Part shown: one piece after another, positions 20,731 through 30,450 of the stretch | Numbering within the stretch: position 1 is the stretch's first letter | Layout of the letters: every line of letters starts with the position of its first letter | From: Cucumis sativus | Taxonomy: Eukaryota > Streptophyta > Magnoliopsida > Cucurbitales > Cucurbitaceae | NCBI RefSeq assembly: GCF_000004075.3 | Contig: NW_022279512.1 | Location: 1-64,000, forward strand | Reading direction: 5' to 3' | Length of the DNA: 64,000 nucleotides | Made by a program: the position numbers and the translations under genes | Notes under the pieces: model-generated | The model's input: the letters and a program-made list of their open reading frames with translations, nothing else | What the model was told of the DNA's origin: nothing | Databases searched by the model: none

Positions 20731-23729
20731 ACACCCCTCGGTTCCAAATTCACCTTGTCCTCAAGGTGGAATGTGGGAAACTGTTGATTCATTTGATAGA
20801 CAGCTTCCCATGTGGCTTCAGTTTCTGGTAAATTCTTCCACTTGACTAGCCATTCGTTAGCTCCCAATTCTTTGTTCCAGCGAATTCCCAATACCTGTTC
20901 TGGCCATAGTTGTAATTCGAAATCTGTTGTCAACATAGGTTGCTGTTGCTGCACAACCTTCTGCTTACCTAACTTGAGCTTCAACTGTGAGATGTGGAAC
21001 ACATCATGAATACTCGCCTCTGGTGGAAGTTTCAATCTATAGGCCACCTCTCCTATCTCTTCAATGATTGTGTAAGGCCCGTAGAATTTTGGCGCCAGCT
21101 TTTCACACCTTTTCCGAGCTAAGGATCTCTGCCTATAAGGTCTGAGCTTTAGGTATACTTCATCACCCACCTTGAACTTCAATTCCCTTCTTTTGGTGTC
21201 TGCCCATTTCTTCATGCGGTTTTGGGCTAACTGAAGGTTCTCCTTCAAGGCGTTCAATGCCAGATCTCTCTCCTTGAGCATTATTTCTACCTCATCATTC
21301 TGAGTTTTTCGGGTTCCGTAGGATAGAATCGGGGGTGGTTGCCTTCCATATACGATCTTGAAAGGGTTGGAACGTATGGATGAATGGAAAGTAGTGTTAT
21401 ACCACAGTTCAGCCCATGGAATGAACTTATGCCACCTTTGAGGTTGCTCATTGCAAAAGCATCTCAAGTATGTCTCCAGACATTGGTTTACCCTTTCCGT
21501 TTGCCCATCTGTTTGTGGGTGGAATGCCGTGCTTCTTTTCAGTTTAGTTCCCATAGTTGTAAATAACTCCTTCCAAAAATGACTAATGAAAACTTTATCC
21601 CTGTCGGATACTATGGATTTTGGAACCCCATGCTTGCTGATGATCTTTTCAATGAATGTCGTCGCCACTTGTTTAGTTGTGAAAGGGTGCTTCATAGTGA
21701 TGAAATAAGCATACTTGCTCAATCTGTCTACCACCACCATTATCACATTCATTCCCCCTGCCTTCGGTAACCCTTCTATGAAATCCATTGACCATTCTTC
21801 TAGTATGGCTTCCGGAGCAGGAAGTGGATGTAATACCCCTGCTGGTTTCGTCGCCTCATATTTGTTTCTTTGACAAATCTCACACTGTTCCACATATTTC
21901 TTAATATCAGCCTTCATTCCCTCCCAGTACAGCTCTCCGCTCATCCTTTTATATGTCCTCAAGAATCCCGAGTGTCCTCCTAAGATGGAGTCATGGAATG
22001 TATGCAGCAATGTGGGAATCACTGACGACTTCTTTGATAATACTACTCTCTTCTTGTAGAACAGTTTCCCATTCTCCCAGCTAAATTTGCTAATTCCCTC
22101 TGGATTCTGTTTCAATTCTTTAATGGTTTTCTGTAATTCCTCATCTTGGTTGACTTCCTTGTCTATCACTTCCATGTCTACAATGCCAGTTGTCGTCAAG
22201 GAGTTTACTTCCAGCGGATATTCCATCCTAGGAAGGGCATCTGCTGCTTTGTTTTGTAATCCAGGTTGGTATAATATTTCAAAATCGTATCCCAGCAGTT
22301 TGGTCAGCCATTTCTGAAATTGGGGTTGTACTTCCCTCTGCTCAAGGAGAAATTTCAATGCCTTTTGATCTGAGATAATTGTAAACTTCCTTCCTAATAG
22401 ATAATGACGCCATTTCTGCACTGATAATACTACAGGCATCAGTTCTCTTTCGTAAATGGACTTGGCCTGGGCTCGTGTCGACAATTTCTGGCTGAAGAAG
22501 GCTATGGGGTGACCATTCTGTGAAAGTACAGCTCCCAATCCTGTCCCTGAAGCATCTGTTTCGATTAAAAAAGGTAGATCCCAATTCGGCAGTGCTAGCA
22601 TCGGGATAGTAGTCATGGCCATCTTTAATTTTTCAAAAGCCTCGGTTGCTTGTTCATCCCACGCAAAAGAATTCTTTTGCAACAATCTGGTCAAGGGGGC
22701 TGCAATTTCTCCGTATCCTTTCACAAACCTACGATAATAGCCCGATAATCCCAGAAATCCTCTCAGACCCGTGACATCTTTCGGCTGAGGCCATTTCACC
22801 ATGTCTTTGATCTTCTCCTCATCAGCCTGTACTCCTTTACTCGAAGTTATATGCCCCAAATATTGGATTTTGGAGTGAGCTATGACACACTTCTTCTTAT
22901 TTGCAAATAGATGGTTATCCCTCAACACTGCAAATACCATCCCTAGATGTTTCTCATGTTCTGATATATCCTTGCTATATACAAGTATATCATCGAAGAA
23001 TACCAATACACACCTTCTTAAAAAAGGTTTGAATACCTGATTCATCAAGGACTGGAAGGTGGCTGGTGCGTTTGTAAGACCGAAGGGCATTACCAGAAAT
23101 TCATAGTGACCCTCATGTGTTCTGAACGCGGTCTTCTCAACATCTTCCTTCTGCATCCTTATTTGATGGTAACCGGACTTCAGATCTAGTTTTGAGAAAA
23201 CCGTGGCTCCATGTAATTCATCCAGCAGTTCTTCTATCACTGGGATAGGAAATTTGTCCGATATGGTTACTTGGTTGAGTTTCCGGTAATCTACACAAAA
23301 GCGCCACCCTCCATCTTTCTTTTTGACCAATAAAACAGGGATGGAGTAAGGGCTATGACTGGGACGTATCACACCTGCTTGCAGCATTTCCACCACCAAT
23401 TTCTCAATTTCCTCCTTCTGTACATAACCATATTTATATGGTCTGACATTGATGGGCCTTTGGTTCGGTAAAACCAATATACGGTGATCTATTTCTCTCT
23501 TAGGGGGTAGTTTCTTTGGATCCTCAAAGATGTCTGCATACTGTTGTAACAGATTTTTAATCATTGGAATCTCTTCCTCGTCCCCTTTCATTTCCTGCTC
23601 CGCTTCCACCTCCGTGTCTACTTCATACTTTTGGAATTCCAACAGAAAACCCTGATCTTCATTTTCCCACGTTTTCTCAATGGTTTTCAGGGAACATTCT
23701 GCTTGGATGAGGGATGGGTCTCCTTTCAA
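20652..23729 (-). CDS. Gypsy pol: RT, RNase H, integrase and chromodomain in one open frame
   Basis: A frame of about 1025 residues, open throughout. Residues count from the first codon after the preceding frameshift, so there is no true start. Reverse transcriptase: WRFCVDYRKLN about 142-152, LKSGYHQIRM about 183-192, catalytic FFDD about 244-247. RNase H: ETDAS about 390-394, AADAL about 495-499. Integrase: HHCC zinc finger with C616 and C619 in CEICQ, and core acidic residues in MDFIEG (D649), SDRDKVF (D709) and TDGQTERVN (E745). Chromodomain near 945-985 (NEWLVKWKNLPETEATWE), which reads histone marks to guide insertion. The usual AADALSRM reads AADALPRM. The first 30 codons overlap the protease frame in another phase. 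The stop lies inside the 3' LTR. All catalytic residues seen are present. Confidence 0.92.
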   Translation of the reverse strand: MKGDPSLIQAECSLKTIEKTWENEDQGFLLEFQKYEVDTEVEAEQEMKGDEEEIPMIKNLLQQYADIFEDPKKLPPKREIDHRILVLPNQRPINVRPYKYGYVQKEEIEKLVVEMLQAGVIRPSHSPYSIPVLLVKKKDGGWRFCVDYRKLNQVTISDKFPIPVIEELLDELHGATVFSKLDLKSGYHQIRMQKEDVEKTAFRTHEGHYEFLVMPFGLTNAPATFQSLMNQVFKPFLRRCVLVFFDDILVYSKDISEHEKHLGMVFAVLRDNHLFANKKKCVIAHSKIQYLGHITSSKGVQADEEKIKDMVKWPQPKDVTGLRGFLGLSGYYRRFVKGYGEIAAPLTRLLQKNSFAWDEQATEAFEKLKMAMTTIPMLALPNWDLPFLIETDASGTGLGAVLSQNGHPIAFFSQKLSTRAQAKSIYERELMPVVLSVQKWRHYLLGRKFTIISDQKALKFLLEQREVQPQFQKWLTKLLGYDFEILYQPGLQNKAADALPRMEYPLEVNSLTTTGIVDMEVIDKEVNQDEELQKTIKELKQNPEGISKFSWENGKLFYKKRVVLSKKSSVIPTLLHTFHDSILGGHSGFLRTYKRMSGELYWEGMKADIKKYVEQCEICQRNKYEATKPAGVLHPLPAPEAILEEWSMDFIEGLPKAGGMNVIMVVVDRLSKYAYFITMKHPFTTKQVATTFIEKIISKHGVPKSIVSDRDKVFISHFWKELFTTMGTKLKRSTAFHPQTDGQTERVNQCLETYLRCFCNEQPQRWHKFIPWAELWYNTTFHSSIRSNPFKIVYGRQPPPILSYGTRKTQNDEVEIMLKERDLALNALKENLQLAQNRMKKWADTKRRELKFKVGDEVYLKLRPYRQRSLARKRCEKLAPKFYGPYTIIEEIGEVAYRLKLPPEASIHDVFHISQLKLKLGKQKVVQQQQPMLTTDFELQLWPEQVLGIRWNKELGANEWLVKWKNLPETEATWEAVYQMNQQFPTFHLEDKVNLEPRGVVRPPIIHTYVRKGKKGNSPTCKERE
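20731..20743 (-). other. Polypurine tract before the 3' LTR
   Basis: The minus strand reads CCGAGGGGTGT directly before the 3' LTR. A short purine-rich run is the expected primer for plus-strand DNA synthesis. It is short and not perfectly purine. Confidence 0.5.
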
Positions 23730-24015
23730 GATAATTTTCTGTTTGCCTAATCTTCATGGTGCCTGTTGTATCCAGCCACTGCATACCCAATATTACATCC
23801 ACATTTCCCAACTCAATAGCAAAAAAATCAGCCACCACCACCACCCCTTGTAGTTCCAATTCCACTCTCTTGCAAACACCCTTGCCTGTACACTTGGTGC
23901 CATCTCCAATTGTAACTGCAAACGGGTTACCTTTTTCCAGATATAAGTTCTTTTCCTTTACTGTCCGGTTATGTATAAAATTATGGGTTGCTCCACTATC
24001 AATCAGCACTATCAC
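23677..24015 (-). pseudogene. Gypsy protease region, cut off by stop and frameshift
   Basis: Reads VIVLIDSGATHNFIH, with the catalytic DSGA of a retroviral-type aspartic protease, then VDVILGMQWLDTTGTMKIR. It follows an in-frame TGA at 24016-24018 that separates it from gag. It runs into a shifted frame near 23725-23740, where ATTAGGCAAACAG has lost or gained a base relative to the pol frame (KQKIILKGDPS). The protease is therefore not joined to gag or pol in one frame, as chromoviruses normally require. Confidence 0.8.
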
Positions 24016-24393
24016 TCATTTGCCCTTTATATTTCCCTTCAGCTTCATCGTTCCCTTCGATGCCATCCCATGGATTGTCTTCAATTCTATTTCCTCCCCT
24101 TCAGCAAAATCCAGATGGTTTAATTCCACTGTTTCCCCTGGTTCCTCTTCCATCTTGCCTTCCTCTTCCTTGCTCTCCTCTTCATTCATGATAAATAACA
24201 TCAGCTCCCTTTTTTCCTTCACTCTACATCTGTGCCCTGGTGTATATTTCTCATTGCATTTAAAACATAGGCCCTTATCCAATCTGGACCTGAATTCTGC
24301 GTCTGAAAGTCGTTTGATAGGAGGTTCACTTTTTTGATAACTACCCTTAATAGGTATAGTTACTTGTTTTATGGGGAAATCTGTCCTCCTCAT
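24016..24393 (-). pseudogene. Gypsy gag C-terminus with zinc knuckle
   Basis: A 125-codon frame with the nucleocapsid knuckle CFKCNEKYTPGHRC (CCHC type), which binds the genomic RNA, followed by an acidic linker (EEESKEEEGKMEEE). It ends at TGA 24016-24018, in frame with the protease beyond. Its beginning overlaps the end of the upstream gag frame by ATGA at 24390-24393, in a different phase. Confidence 0.85.
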
Positions 24394-25217
24394 GTAGCCT
24401 TTGTCTGTTCCATCTTGGATTTTTCCTGCATACTCTTCTTTTTTCTTTGGTCCACTGTCCTGCCCTCGGTCTTAGTCAATTTCATTGCTACATTCCGATC
24501 ATTGACTAGTTGAGCCTCCCTCATACAATCTTCCAATGTTCGAGGGAAACGACTAACGACTTCTGCCTGAAGATTGGGTTCCAGACCGGTCAGAAAAGCA
24601 TCTCGTAACACACTTTCCTCCATGTGAGGGAGGGGAGCTGAATATGTGACAAATTTCTTCACATACTCACTGTAGGATCCATCTTGTTGAATCCTAATCA
24701 AGCGTGCCACTAGACTTGTTTGTCCCGAGTCCTTGAAGAAATCAAACATCCTCCCTTTCAAATCTTCCCATGACTCTACTTTCTTCCTATTATGCGTCCA
24801 CCTGTACCAGTCCACTTCCTCTTGCCCAAAACTGACCACCGCCACTCTGATCTTCTCGTTTTCTGGCAGGTTGTTCATCTCAAAGAAATGTTCTGCTCTA
24901 TATACCCAGGATTCTGGATTTTCACCTAAGAACATAGGCATTTCTAACTTTGCGTACTTACTTCGATCCACATTGCTTCCATTTACCTCATTACAGACTT
25001 CCGATTCTTCTACTTTTCCTTTCAACTTCATGCTGGATCCATCAGATGTTCCGGATTCATCTCTTTTCTTATAGCTATGATTCTCTCTTAGTTCCTCTGT
25101 CAGTCTTTCCATAGATTTCTTCATTTCCAGTAGCATTTCTTTCATGCTCAGCAGCTCCTTCTCGGTTCCTTCCATTCGTTCCACCATTTGTCTTTGTGCC
25201 ATGCGACGCGTCACCAC
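24390..25217 (-). pseudogene. Gypsy gag, main part
   Basis: A 275-codon frame starting MVTRRMAQRQMVERMEGTEK 28 bases after the primer site. It has a coiled coil (about 15-50), a variable hydrophilic part, then the gag core: YAKLEMPMFLGENPESWVYR at about 87-106, EVDWYRWTHNRKKVESWEDL, RIQQDGSYSEYVKKF and FLTGLEPNLQAEVV. It terminates at TGA 24390-24392 (KAT stop) before the zinc knuckle, which continues in another phase. Gag forms virus-like particles. The start is the first Met after the primer site and agrees with gags of this style. Confidence 0.88.
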
Positions 25218-25239
25218 CCCCAGTTTTTTTTTCTCTTTT

Positions 25240-25257
25240 TGTCGGGCTCTGATACCA
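25240..25257 (-). other. Primer binding site of the complete gypsy element
   Basis: Minus strand TGGTATCAGAGCCCGACA, two bases inside the 5' LTR. The first 13 bases are complementary to the 3' end of initiator Met tRNA. Confidence 0.9.
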
Positions 25258-25259
25258 AA

Positions 25260-25651
25260 TGTTAGGATTCTACACCCTTTTTAATAAAATACCCAACTAT
25301 GGCTAAACAGAGACAGCACCCTGTGATCCTTTATTTATATATATAGCCCAAAGTTACAGCTACAATAAGGAATGAAAACAAGAACAATGAACAATAAGAA
25401 CAAACCTGCACCCTTCACAAGAAGGATACCCCTCTCCTATCGGCTGCTGCCGCCTCCCTTTTCTAAAAGATAACCAAAAAGATACCTATCCCTATTTCTC
25501 AATCATTCTATTTATACTCACCCTCAAATTCCTACCCAGTGGGACCCACCTGCACATTCTTTTATTTCCCACTCATTCTCTCTCCTTACATGTTGGTGAG
25601 TTTCCCTTCTTACCCTTCCTAACATACGTATGTATGATTGGGGGTCTCACA
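25260..25651 (-). repeat. 5' LTR of the complete gypsy element
   Basis: 392 bp and, as far as reading by eye shows, identical to 20339-20730. On the minus strand it opens TGTGAGACC and closes CCTAACA, followed by two bases and the primer site. Confidence 0.95.
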
Positions 25652-25656
25652 GCTTC
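25652..25656. repeat. Target site duplication GCTTC, right copy
   Basis: GCTTC follows the 5' LTR end directly and matches 20334-20338. Confidence 0.95.
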
Positions 25657-26529
25657 ACATCTCCACTTTCTTTTTCTTTTGCTTTTGAAGATGTGAACTT
25701 AACCTTGGTGGAAAGATTGGTATTATTAGACTTATCGCCTGTTTTGGTAGACTTGCCTTTTGAAACAGGAGTTTTTGGGGTTTCTTGTTTGGACTTCCCC
25801 GTCTTCGATACATCTTGCTTGTTGGACTTTGCAACAGCGACAGGTGTGGATGTCTCATCGTCCTTAGATTTGCTAGTCTTGTTGGATTCGGCATCATCAT
25901 TCTTCGACTTGCCAGCGATTTTTGGACCTGTGCTACCAAGTTTACTTCCAATTTCAAGAGTGCCTTGATCCTTTGATTTACTTCCAATTTTTGGAGGCTG
26001 GTTTCAGCATAGGTGTGGTTTCCTTTTTATCATCATCACCTGACAATCTTTTCACGTTTTTTCCAGAAATAGATTTAGCTGATCCCTTCTTTCTCTTGAC
26101 CTCTGATTGTTTTAAAGAACTCCCCCCACTCTTGCTGGTTCCATCACCCTTCCTAACAGACTGCTTCAATGTCTTAGTTTCAAAATCACTTGTAGTGTCA
26201 CTTTCCCTTTCTCCTGCATCTTCAGCTGCAGCCTTAGCATCATCAGAAACTCCAGCAGGAACCTTCTCTTCAGCATCTGAATCGAGCTTTGCTCCTGAGT
26301 CATCCATTCCATCCAATGATTTTTTTGAAACTTCTGCAGATGATGCCGCCCCCTCTTTAACTGTGTTGCCTTTCCTTTTTGCCTGTCCAATCTTATTTCC
26401 CTGTCCAGACTTATTGTTACACCGATCAGGAACACTTTCTCTAAGTGAAGGTGAAGCAACATTTGCAGATTCAATCTCCATAGCCTTGGCTGAGGAAGGC
26501 TTGGCATCAGTCTCATTTTCCAAGGGCAT
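25652..26529 (-). pseudogene. PDS5C-like lysine/serine-rich C-terminal exon, interrupted
   Basis: On the minus strand from 26529: PLENETDAKPSSAKAMEIES, VPDRCNNKSGQGNKIGQAKR, SEVKRKKGSAKSISGKNVKR and LSGDDDKKETTPMLKPASK. Then one extra A (five A's at about 25992) shifts the frame, and it resumes IGSKSKDQGTLEIGSKLGST and on to KESGDVK at the gypsy insertion. The tail ends at 20215-20338. The composition and the KRLSGDDDKKET/KKRRRES motifs resemble the tail of plant PDS5C cohesin-associated proteins, but the tail is low complexity, so the name is tentative. Its upstream edge at about 26525 fuses to FLO7-like exon 2 read in the opposite direction. It is dead through truncation, frameshift and insertion. 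Confidence 0.45.
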
Positions 26530-27203
26530 GGAGGCTGTTTATTTGAGTCGGAAGCCCACTGCAAAATCTGTTTTGGAGTTTGTTCGATCTGTTCATGATG
26601 ATACAAATTTGTTATGATCATATTGCATTTTGAAGTTTTGGGGTATTTTTCTTCCATTTCTTTTCTACTTCCAATTTTTGCTTACGTTGTATTCTTTCTT
26701 ATGTATATTATTTTCTAATGGTCTTGTTGTGCAATGTCTTTCTTTTAAGTCATTGGCTACTTTGTAAAGAGAAAAACAAAGTGAACTATGTCATCGTTCT
26801 ACTCTTTCTACCCCATTTCCGTAAAGAAGCAAGAAAACAGCTATCAGGCAAATCAATCTACTTAAACATTCAATTGGCCATTTAGTCTTTTGGGATTTAA
26901 CATTCTGCCATTCTTGTCGTTGCCCTTAAATCTCCTCACAATCTCTTTGTTATTCCAACAATCCTTAAGAAAAGTCCCTGTAAACCGAACCCCATATGTT
27001 CCCTTTTCTCCACATCGGTCATAATTTTGTCCACTCTCCAAACAATATCCTTTCAACCTTATTTTTCTTCACTACCCATTTCCAAAATTTTCATTTCCCT
27101 TGGAAAATCTTTGTCGATGTCGAAACTTGCGGCTGGGAACCGATAGTTCTCAATCATGTCCAGTGCTGTACCTCCCAATGGACGGCATGGATCAAGGGTT
27201 AAG
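26525..27203 (+). pseudogene. FLO7: FLO7-like exon 2 and next unit's exon 1 (unit 4)
   Basis: Exon 2 (26525-26642) reads GMEAVYLSRKPTAKSVLEFV, RSVHDDTNLL and then CYDHIAF in the next frame. A spacer of about 350 bp follows, then exon 1 (26996-27203), whose ATG is followed by a one-base loss, so FPFSPHRS and KPAAGN-type codons sit in a different frame from the start. The tail keeps GSRVK before the donor at 27204. The following intron is cut at about 27248 by the 161-bp satellite. The exon 2 start is fused to the reversed PDS5-like exon. Confidence 0.65.
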
Positions 27204-27247
27204 GTGGATTTTTTTGTTATCGTTGGTTAGAATTCTTGTTCTGTTTT

Positions 27248-29212
27248 AGGACATAAATTCCAACACAAAGAATGTTTAAGTGTTAGCTTTCTCTACTCAT
27301 AACCTACTCAAATATTAGAAAAAAGGACTTAACGACACAAATTGCATCCAAGTGTCCAGATGCAACACTATAGTGCCAAACAAACCTAACTAGTGTCCAA
27401 AATGTGCCTAAGATTTAAAGACAACCAAACGATGCTTAACTGTGAGCTTTTCCAATGCATAAGCTACCAAAAAGTGAGAAAAAAAGGTCTGAACAACCTA
27501 AAATCGCAACCAAGTGCCCAAATGCAACTACTATAGTGCCAAATAAACCTAAGTAGTGTCCAAAAGGTGCCTAAGCTTTAAAGAAAACCAAAGAATGCTT
27601 AAATGTGAGCTTTCTAGACTCATAACCAACTAAAAAGTTAGAAAAAAGAATTTAACAACCCGGAATGACAATCAAATGCCAAGGTACAACAACTATAGTG
27701 CCAAACCAAGGTGCGTAAGCTGTAAAGGAAACAAAAGAATGCTTAAGTGTTAGCTTTCCCGACTCATAACCTAACAAAAGTTAGAAAAAAGGACTTAACA
27801 ACCCGAAATTGCAACCAAGTGCCAAAGTGCAACAACTATGGTGCCAAAGAAACCTTATTAATGTCCAAAAGGTTCCTAAGGTTTAAAGACAGCAAAAAAA
27901 ATGCTTAAGTGTGAGATTTTCCAAATCATAACTTTAAAAAATGTGAGAAAAAGGACTTAACGACCTGAAGTGGAAATCAAGTGTCCAAGTGCAACAGCTA
28001 TAATGCCAAACCAACCTAGGTAGTGTCCAAAAGGTGCCTACGTTGTAAATGCAATCAAAGAATGCTTCAGTGTGAACTTTCTCTACTTATAACCTACCAA
28101 AATGTTAGAAAAAAGGACTTAACGACTCGAATTGCAACCAAGTGCCCAAGTGCAACAAATATAGTGCCAAACTAACCTAACTAGTGTCCAAAAGGTGCAT
28201 AAGGCTTAAAATCAACCAAACAATGCTTAACTGTGAGCTTTTCCAACTCATAAGCTACGAATAAATGAGAAAAAAATGACTTAACAACCCGAAATGGCAA
28301 CCAAGTGCCCAAATTCAATAACTATAGTGTCAAACCAACCTAACTACTATCCAAACGGTGTTAAGTTGTAAAGGCAACCATTGAATGCTTAAGTGTGAGC
28401 TTTCTTAACTCATAAGCTACCAAAAAATCACAAAAAAGGGCTTGATGAACAAAAATTTCAACCAAGTGCGTAAGTTAAACAAATATACTGTTAAAACAAC
28501 CTAATTAGTGTCTAAAAGGTGACTAAGGTTTAAAGACAACCAAAGAATGCTTAAGTGTGAGCTTTCCCGACTCATAACCTACCGATAAGTCAGAAAAAAT
28601 GATTTAACGACTCGAAATGGCAAGCATGTGCCCAAGAGCAACAAATAAAATGTCAAACATACCTAAGTAGTATCCAAAAGTTGCGTAAGCTATAAACGCA
28701 ACCAAATAATATTTAAGTGTGAGCTTTCTCGACTCATAACAAACAAAAATGTAAAAAAAAAAGACTTAACGACCCCAATTGGCAACCAAGTGCCTAAGTG
28801 AAACAACTATAGTGCGAAACATACCTAAGTAGTGTCCAAAAAGTGCCTAAGCTGTAAATGCAACCCAAGAACTTGTAAGTGTGAGCTTTGTCGACTCATA
28901 TCCTACCAAAATACCTGAAAAATAACTTAACGACCCGAAATGGCAACCAAGTGCGCATGTGCAATAATTATAGTGCCAAACAAACCTAAGTAGTTTAAAA
29001 AACGTGCCTATTATATAAACACAACCAAAGAATGCTTAAGTGTGAGCTTTCTCAACTCAAAATCTACCAAAATGTCAGAAAAAGGACTTAACGACCCAAA
29101 ATGAAAATAAGTGCACAAAAGCAACAACTATAGTGCCAGACCAACCCAAGTAGTGTCCAAAAGGTGCCTAAGGTTTAAAGACAAACCAAGAATGTTTAAC
29201 TGTGAGCATTCC
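27248..29212 (+). repeat. Satellite with a unit of about 161 bp, roughly 12 copies
   Basis: Units carry the landmarks AATGCTTAAGTGTGAGCTTT, GACTCATAACCTACCAAAA, GGACTTAACGACCCGAAATG, CAACCAAGTGCCCAAGTGCA and CTATAGTGCCAAACCAACCT. The first landmark recurs near 27268, 27434, 27593, 27739, 27901, 28063, 28224, 28385, 28546, 28708, 28870, 29032 and 29190. Copies differ by several percent, with small indels and no coding potential. Confidence 0.9.
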
Positions 29213-29768
29213 TGATATGGATCAAGAAATCATGATTGAATCAAATGAAGAAGTTAAGGAGATGCAATGCTTGGAAGTTGAAGAGTTATTTTGGGCAACT
29301 CAAAAGTCATAAATTTAAATGTTTAAGAAATAATGTTTATGTGTTTTTAGTTATTATGTTAGTTGAAAGGTTATCAAATTAAATGTTTTGACCTTTCATT
29401 TCATATTTTAATTAGTATAAATAGGGTTGTAATTTTTCCACATTTAAAAAGAAGAATTTGGGATGAAAGAAATCTGAAAATTCTAGAATGTAGAATTTTG
29501 TTCTTGTCTGTTGTGATAGAATGCACAAACATTTGAAGCATTCAAGTGAGAGTTGATCTACCTTACTTGTGGAGTGTTTTGAAGATTAAGGATTGATGGG
29601 AGTTTCTAATTTTGTTCGATCCTTGGTTTCTTAGATCATCTAAGCAATTTGTATGTAGCCTATCTTAGGGGTTGAAATCAAATTGGTTTTGCGGCTAGTG
29701 GGGTTGTGTTCTTTGAGTCTTGTTGTTTAACATGATTCTTAGATCCAATGCCTAGGGGTTTCTTATCA
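29213..29768 (+). mobile_element. LTR-like insertion (solo LTR or TRIM) inside the satellite
   Basis: A 556-bp non-satellite block opening TGATATGGATC and closing TTATCA, with TATAAATAGGG near 29428, as in an LTR promoter. It is flanked by ATTCC before and ATTTCC after, an approximate 5-bp duplication. Joining the flanks restores the satellite unit (GTGAGC-ATTTCC-AACACATAACC). Ends could be off by a few bases. Confidence 0.5.
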
Positions 29769-30060
29769 ATTTCCAACACATAACCTACCAAAAAGTGACC
29801 AAAAAGGACTTAAGGACCTTAAATGGAAACCAAGTGTGCAAGTGCATCAACTATAGTGCCAACCAACCTATGTAGTGTCCAAGAGGTGCTTAGGCTGTAA
29901 AGACTATCAAACAATGCTTAAGTATGAGCTTTCTTAACTCATAAACTACCAAAAATTGAAAAACAAAGAAGGAATTAACGACCAAAAATGGTAAATAAGA
30001 CAAGAACTATAGTGCTAAACCAACCTAAGTGGTGTGCAAAAGGCGTCTATAGTGCAAATC
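29769..30060 (+). repeat. Last copies of the 161-bp satellite
   Basis: Continues the unit after the insertion (CATAACCTACCAAAAAGTG, then AATGCTTAAGTATGAGCTTT at 29915), about 1.7 copies, before decaying into unique sequence at 30060-30290. Confidence 0.85.
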
Positions 30061-30291
30061 ATGTCATTTTAATTGATCAATTCATAAGTTAGTCCTAGAA
30101 GTTTTATGGTATAGTGCTTGATTTGGCAATGCATAGGTAAAGAAACCATAGTGACTAAAGTTCACAAATCAAATGTATAGTATTGTGTTTGAAATGACTT
30201 TATAAGTGAATAAAAACACTAGGAAAAAGAAATTTAGTCATATAAGGGATCATCTAGCACACAGGTTTTTGTCAAGTTCCAAATGTAGTAA

Positions 30292-30450
30292 CACTACAAC
30301 AAAAATTATCTACTACGACAGTTGTTTATATCACAAAATGGAGGGAGGAAAAAAAATTATCACAAAAGGAAAAAAAACGCGCGGGAAAAGGCGAAACTTT
30401 TCGGATAATACTTTTCGCGACAGTTATTTGACGTCATAGTATTGTAATTG
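30292..30450 (+). mobile_element. CACTA-type transposon end, truncated
   Basis: Begins CACTACAACAAAAATTATC, the usual terminal sequence of plant CACTA elements. Repeats of the form CGACAGTT(G/A)TTT within the first 140 bp resemble subterminal transposase-binding repeats. No opposite end was found before the 105-bp satellite, so only one end remains. Confidence 0.5.

Larger units (their letters stand above)
20339..25651 (-). mobile_element. Complete Ty3/gypsy chromovirus, 5.3 kb, recently inserted
   Basis: On the minus strand the order is 5' LTR (25260-25651), primer site, gag, protease, reverse transcriptase, RNase H, integrase, chromodomain, polypurine tract and 3' LTR (20339-20730). Both LTRs are 392 bp and I found no difference comparing them base by base. 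The target duplication GCTTC is intact. Identical LTRs mean a very recent insertion, since LTRs are identical at integration. Yet the gag-protease part has two frameshifts and one in-frame TGA, so this copy probably needed proteins from a sister element to move. The chromodomain places it among chromoviruses, which tend to insert in heterochromatin. It lies in a PDS5-like pseudogene in the same orientation. Confidence 0.95.

Noticed and set aside
23756..24337. A 193-codon plus-strand frame opposite gag/protease
   Set aside because: Antisense shadow of the gypsy gag-protease region, rich in Ser/Pro/Leu from reversed codons.
25655..25987. A 110-codon minus-strand frame (MEVNQRIKALLKLEVNLVAQ...)
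   Set aside because: It is an out-of-phase reading of the PDS5-like Lys/Ser-rich exon; the frame that continues SKSKDQG...KESGDVK is the genuine one.
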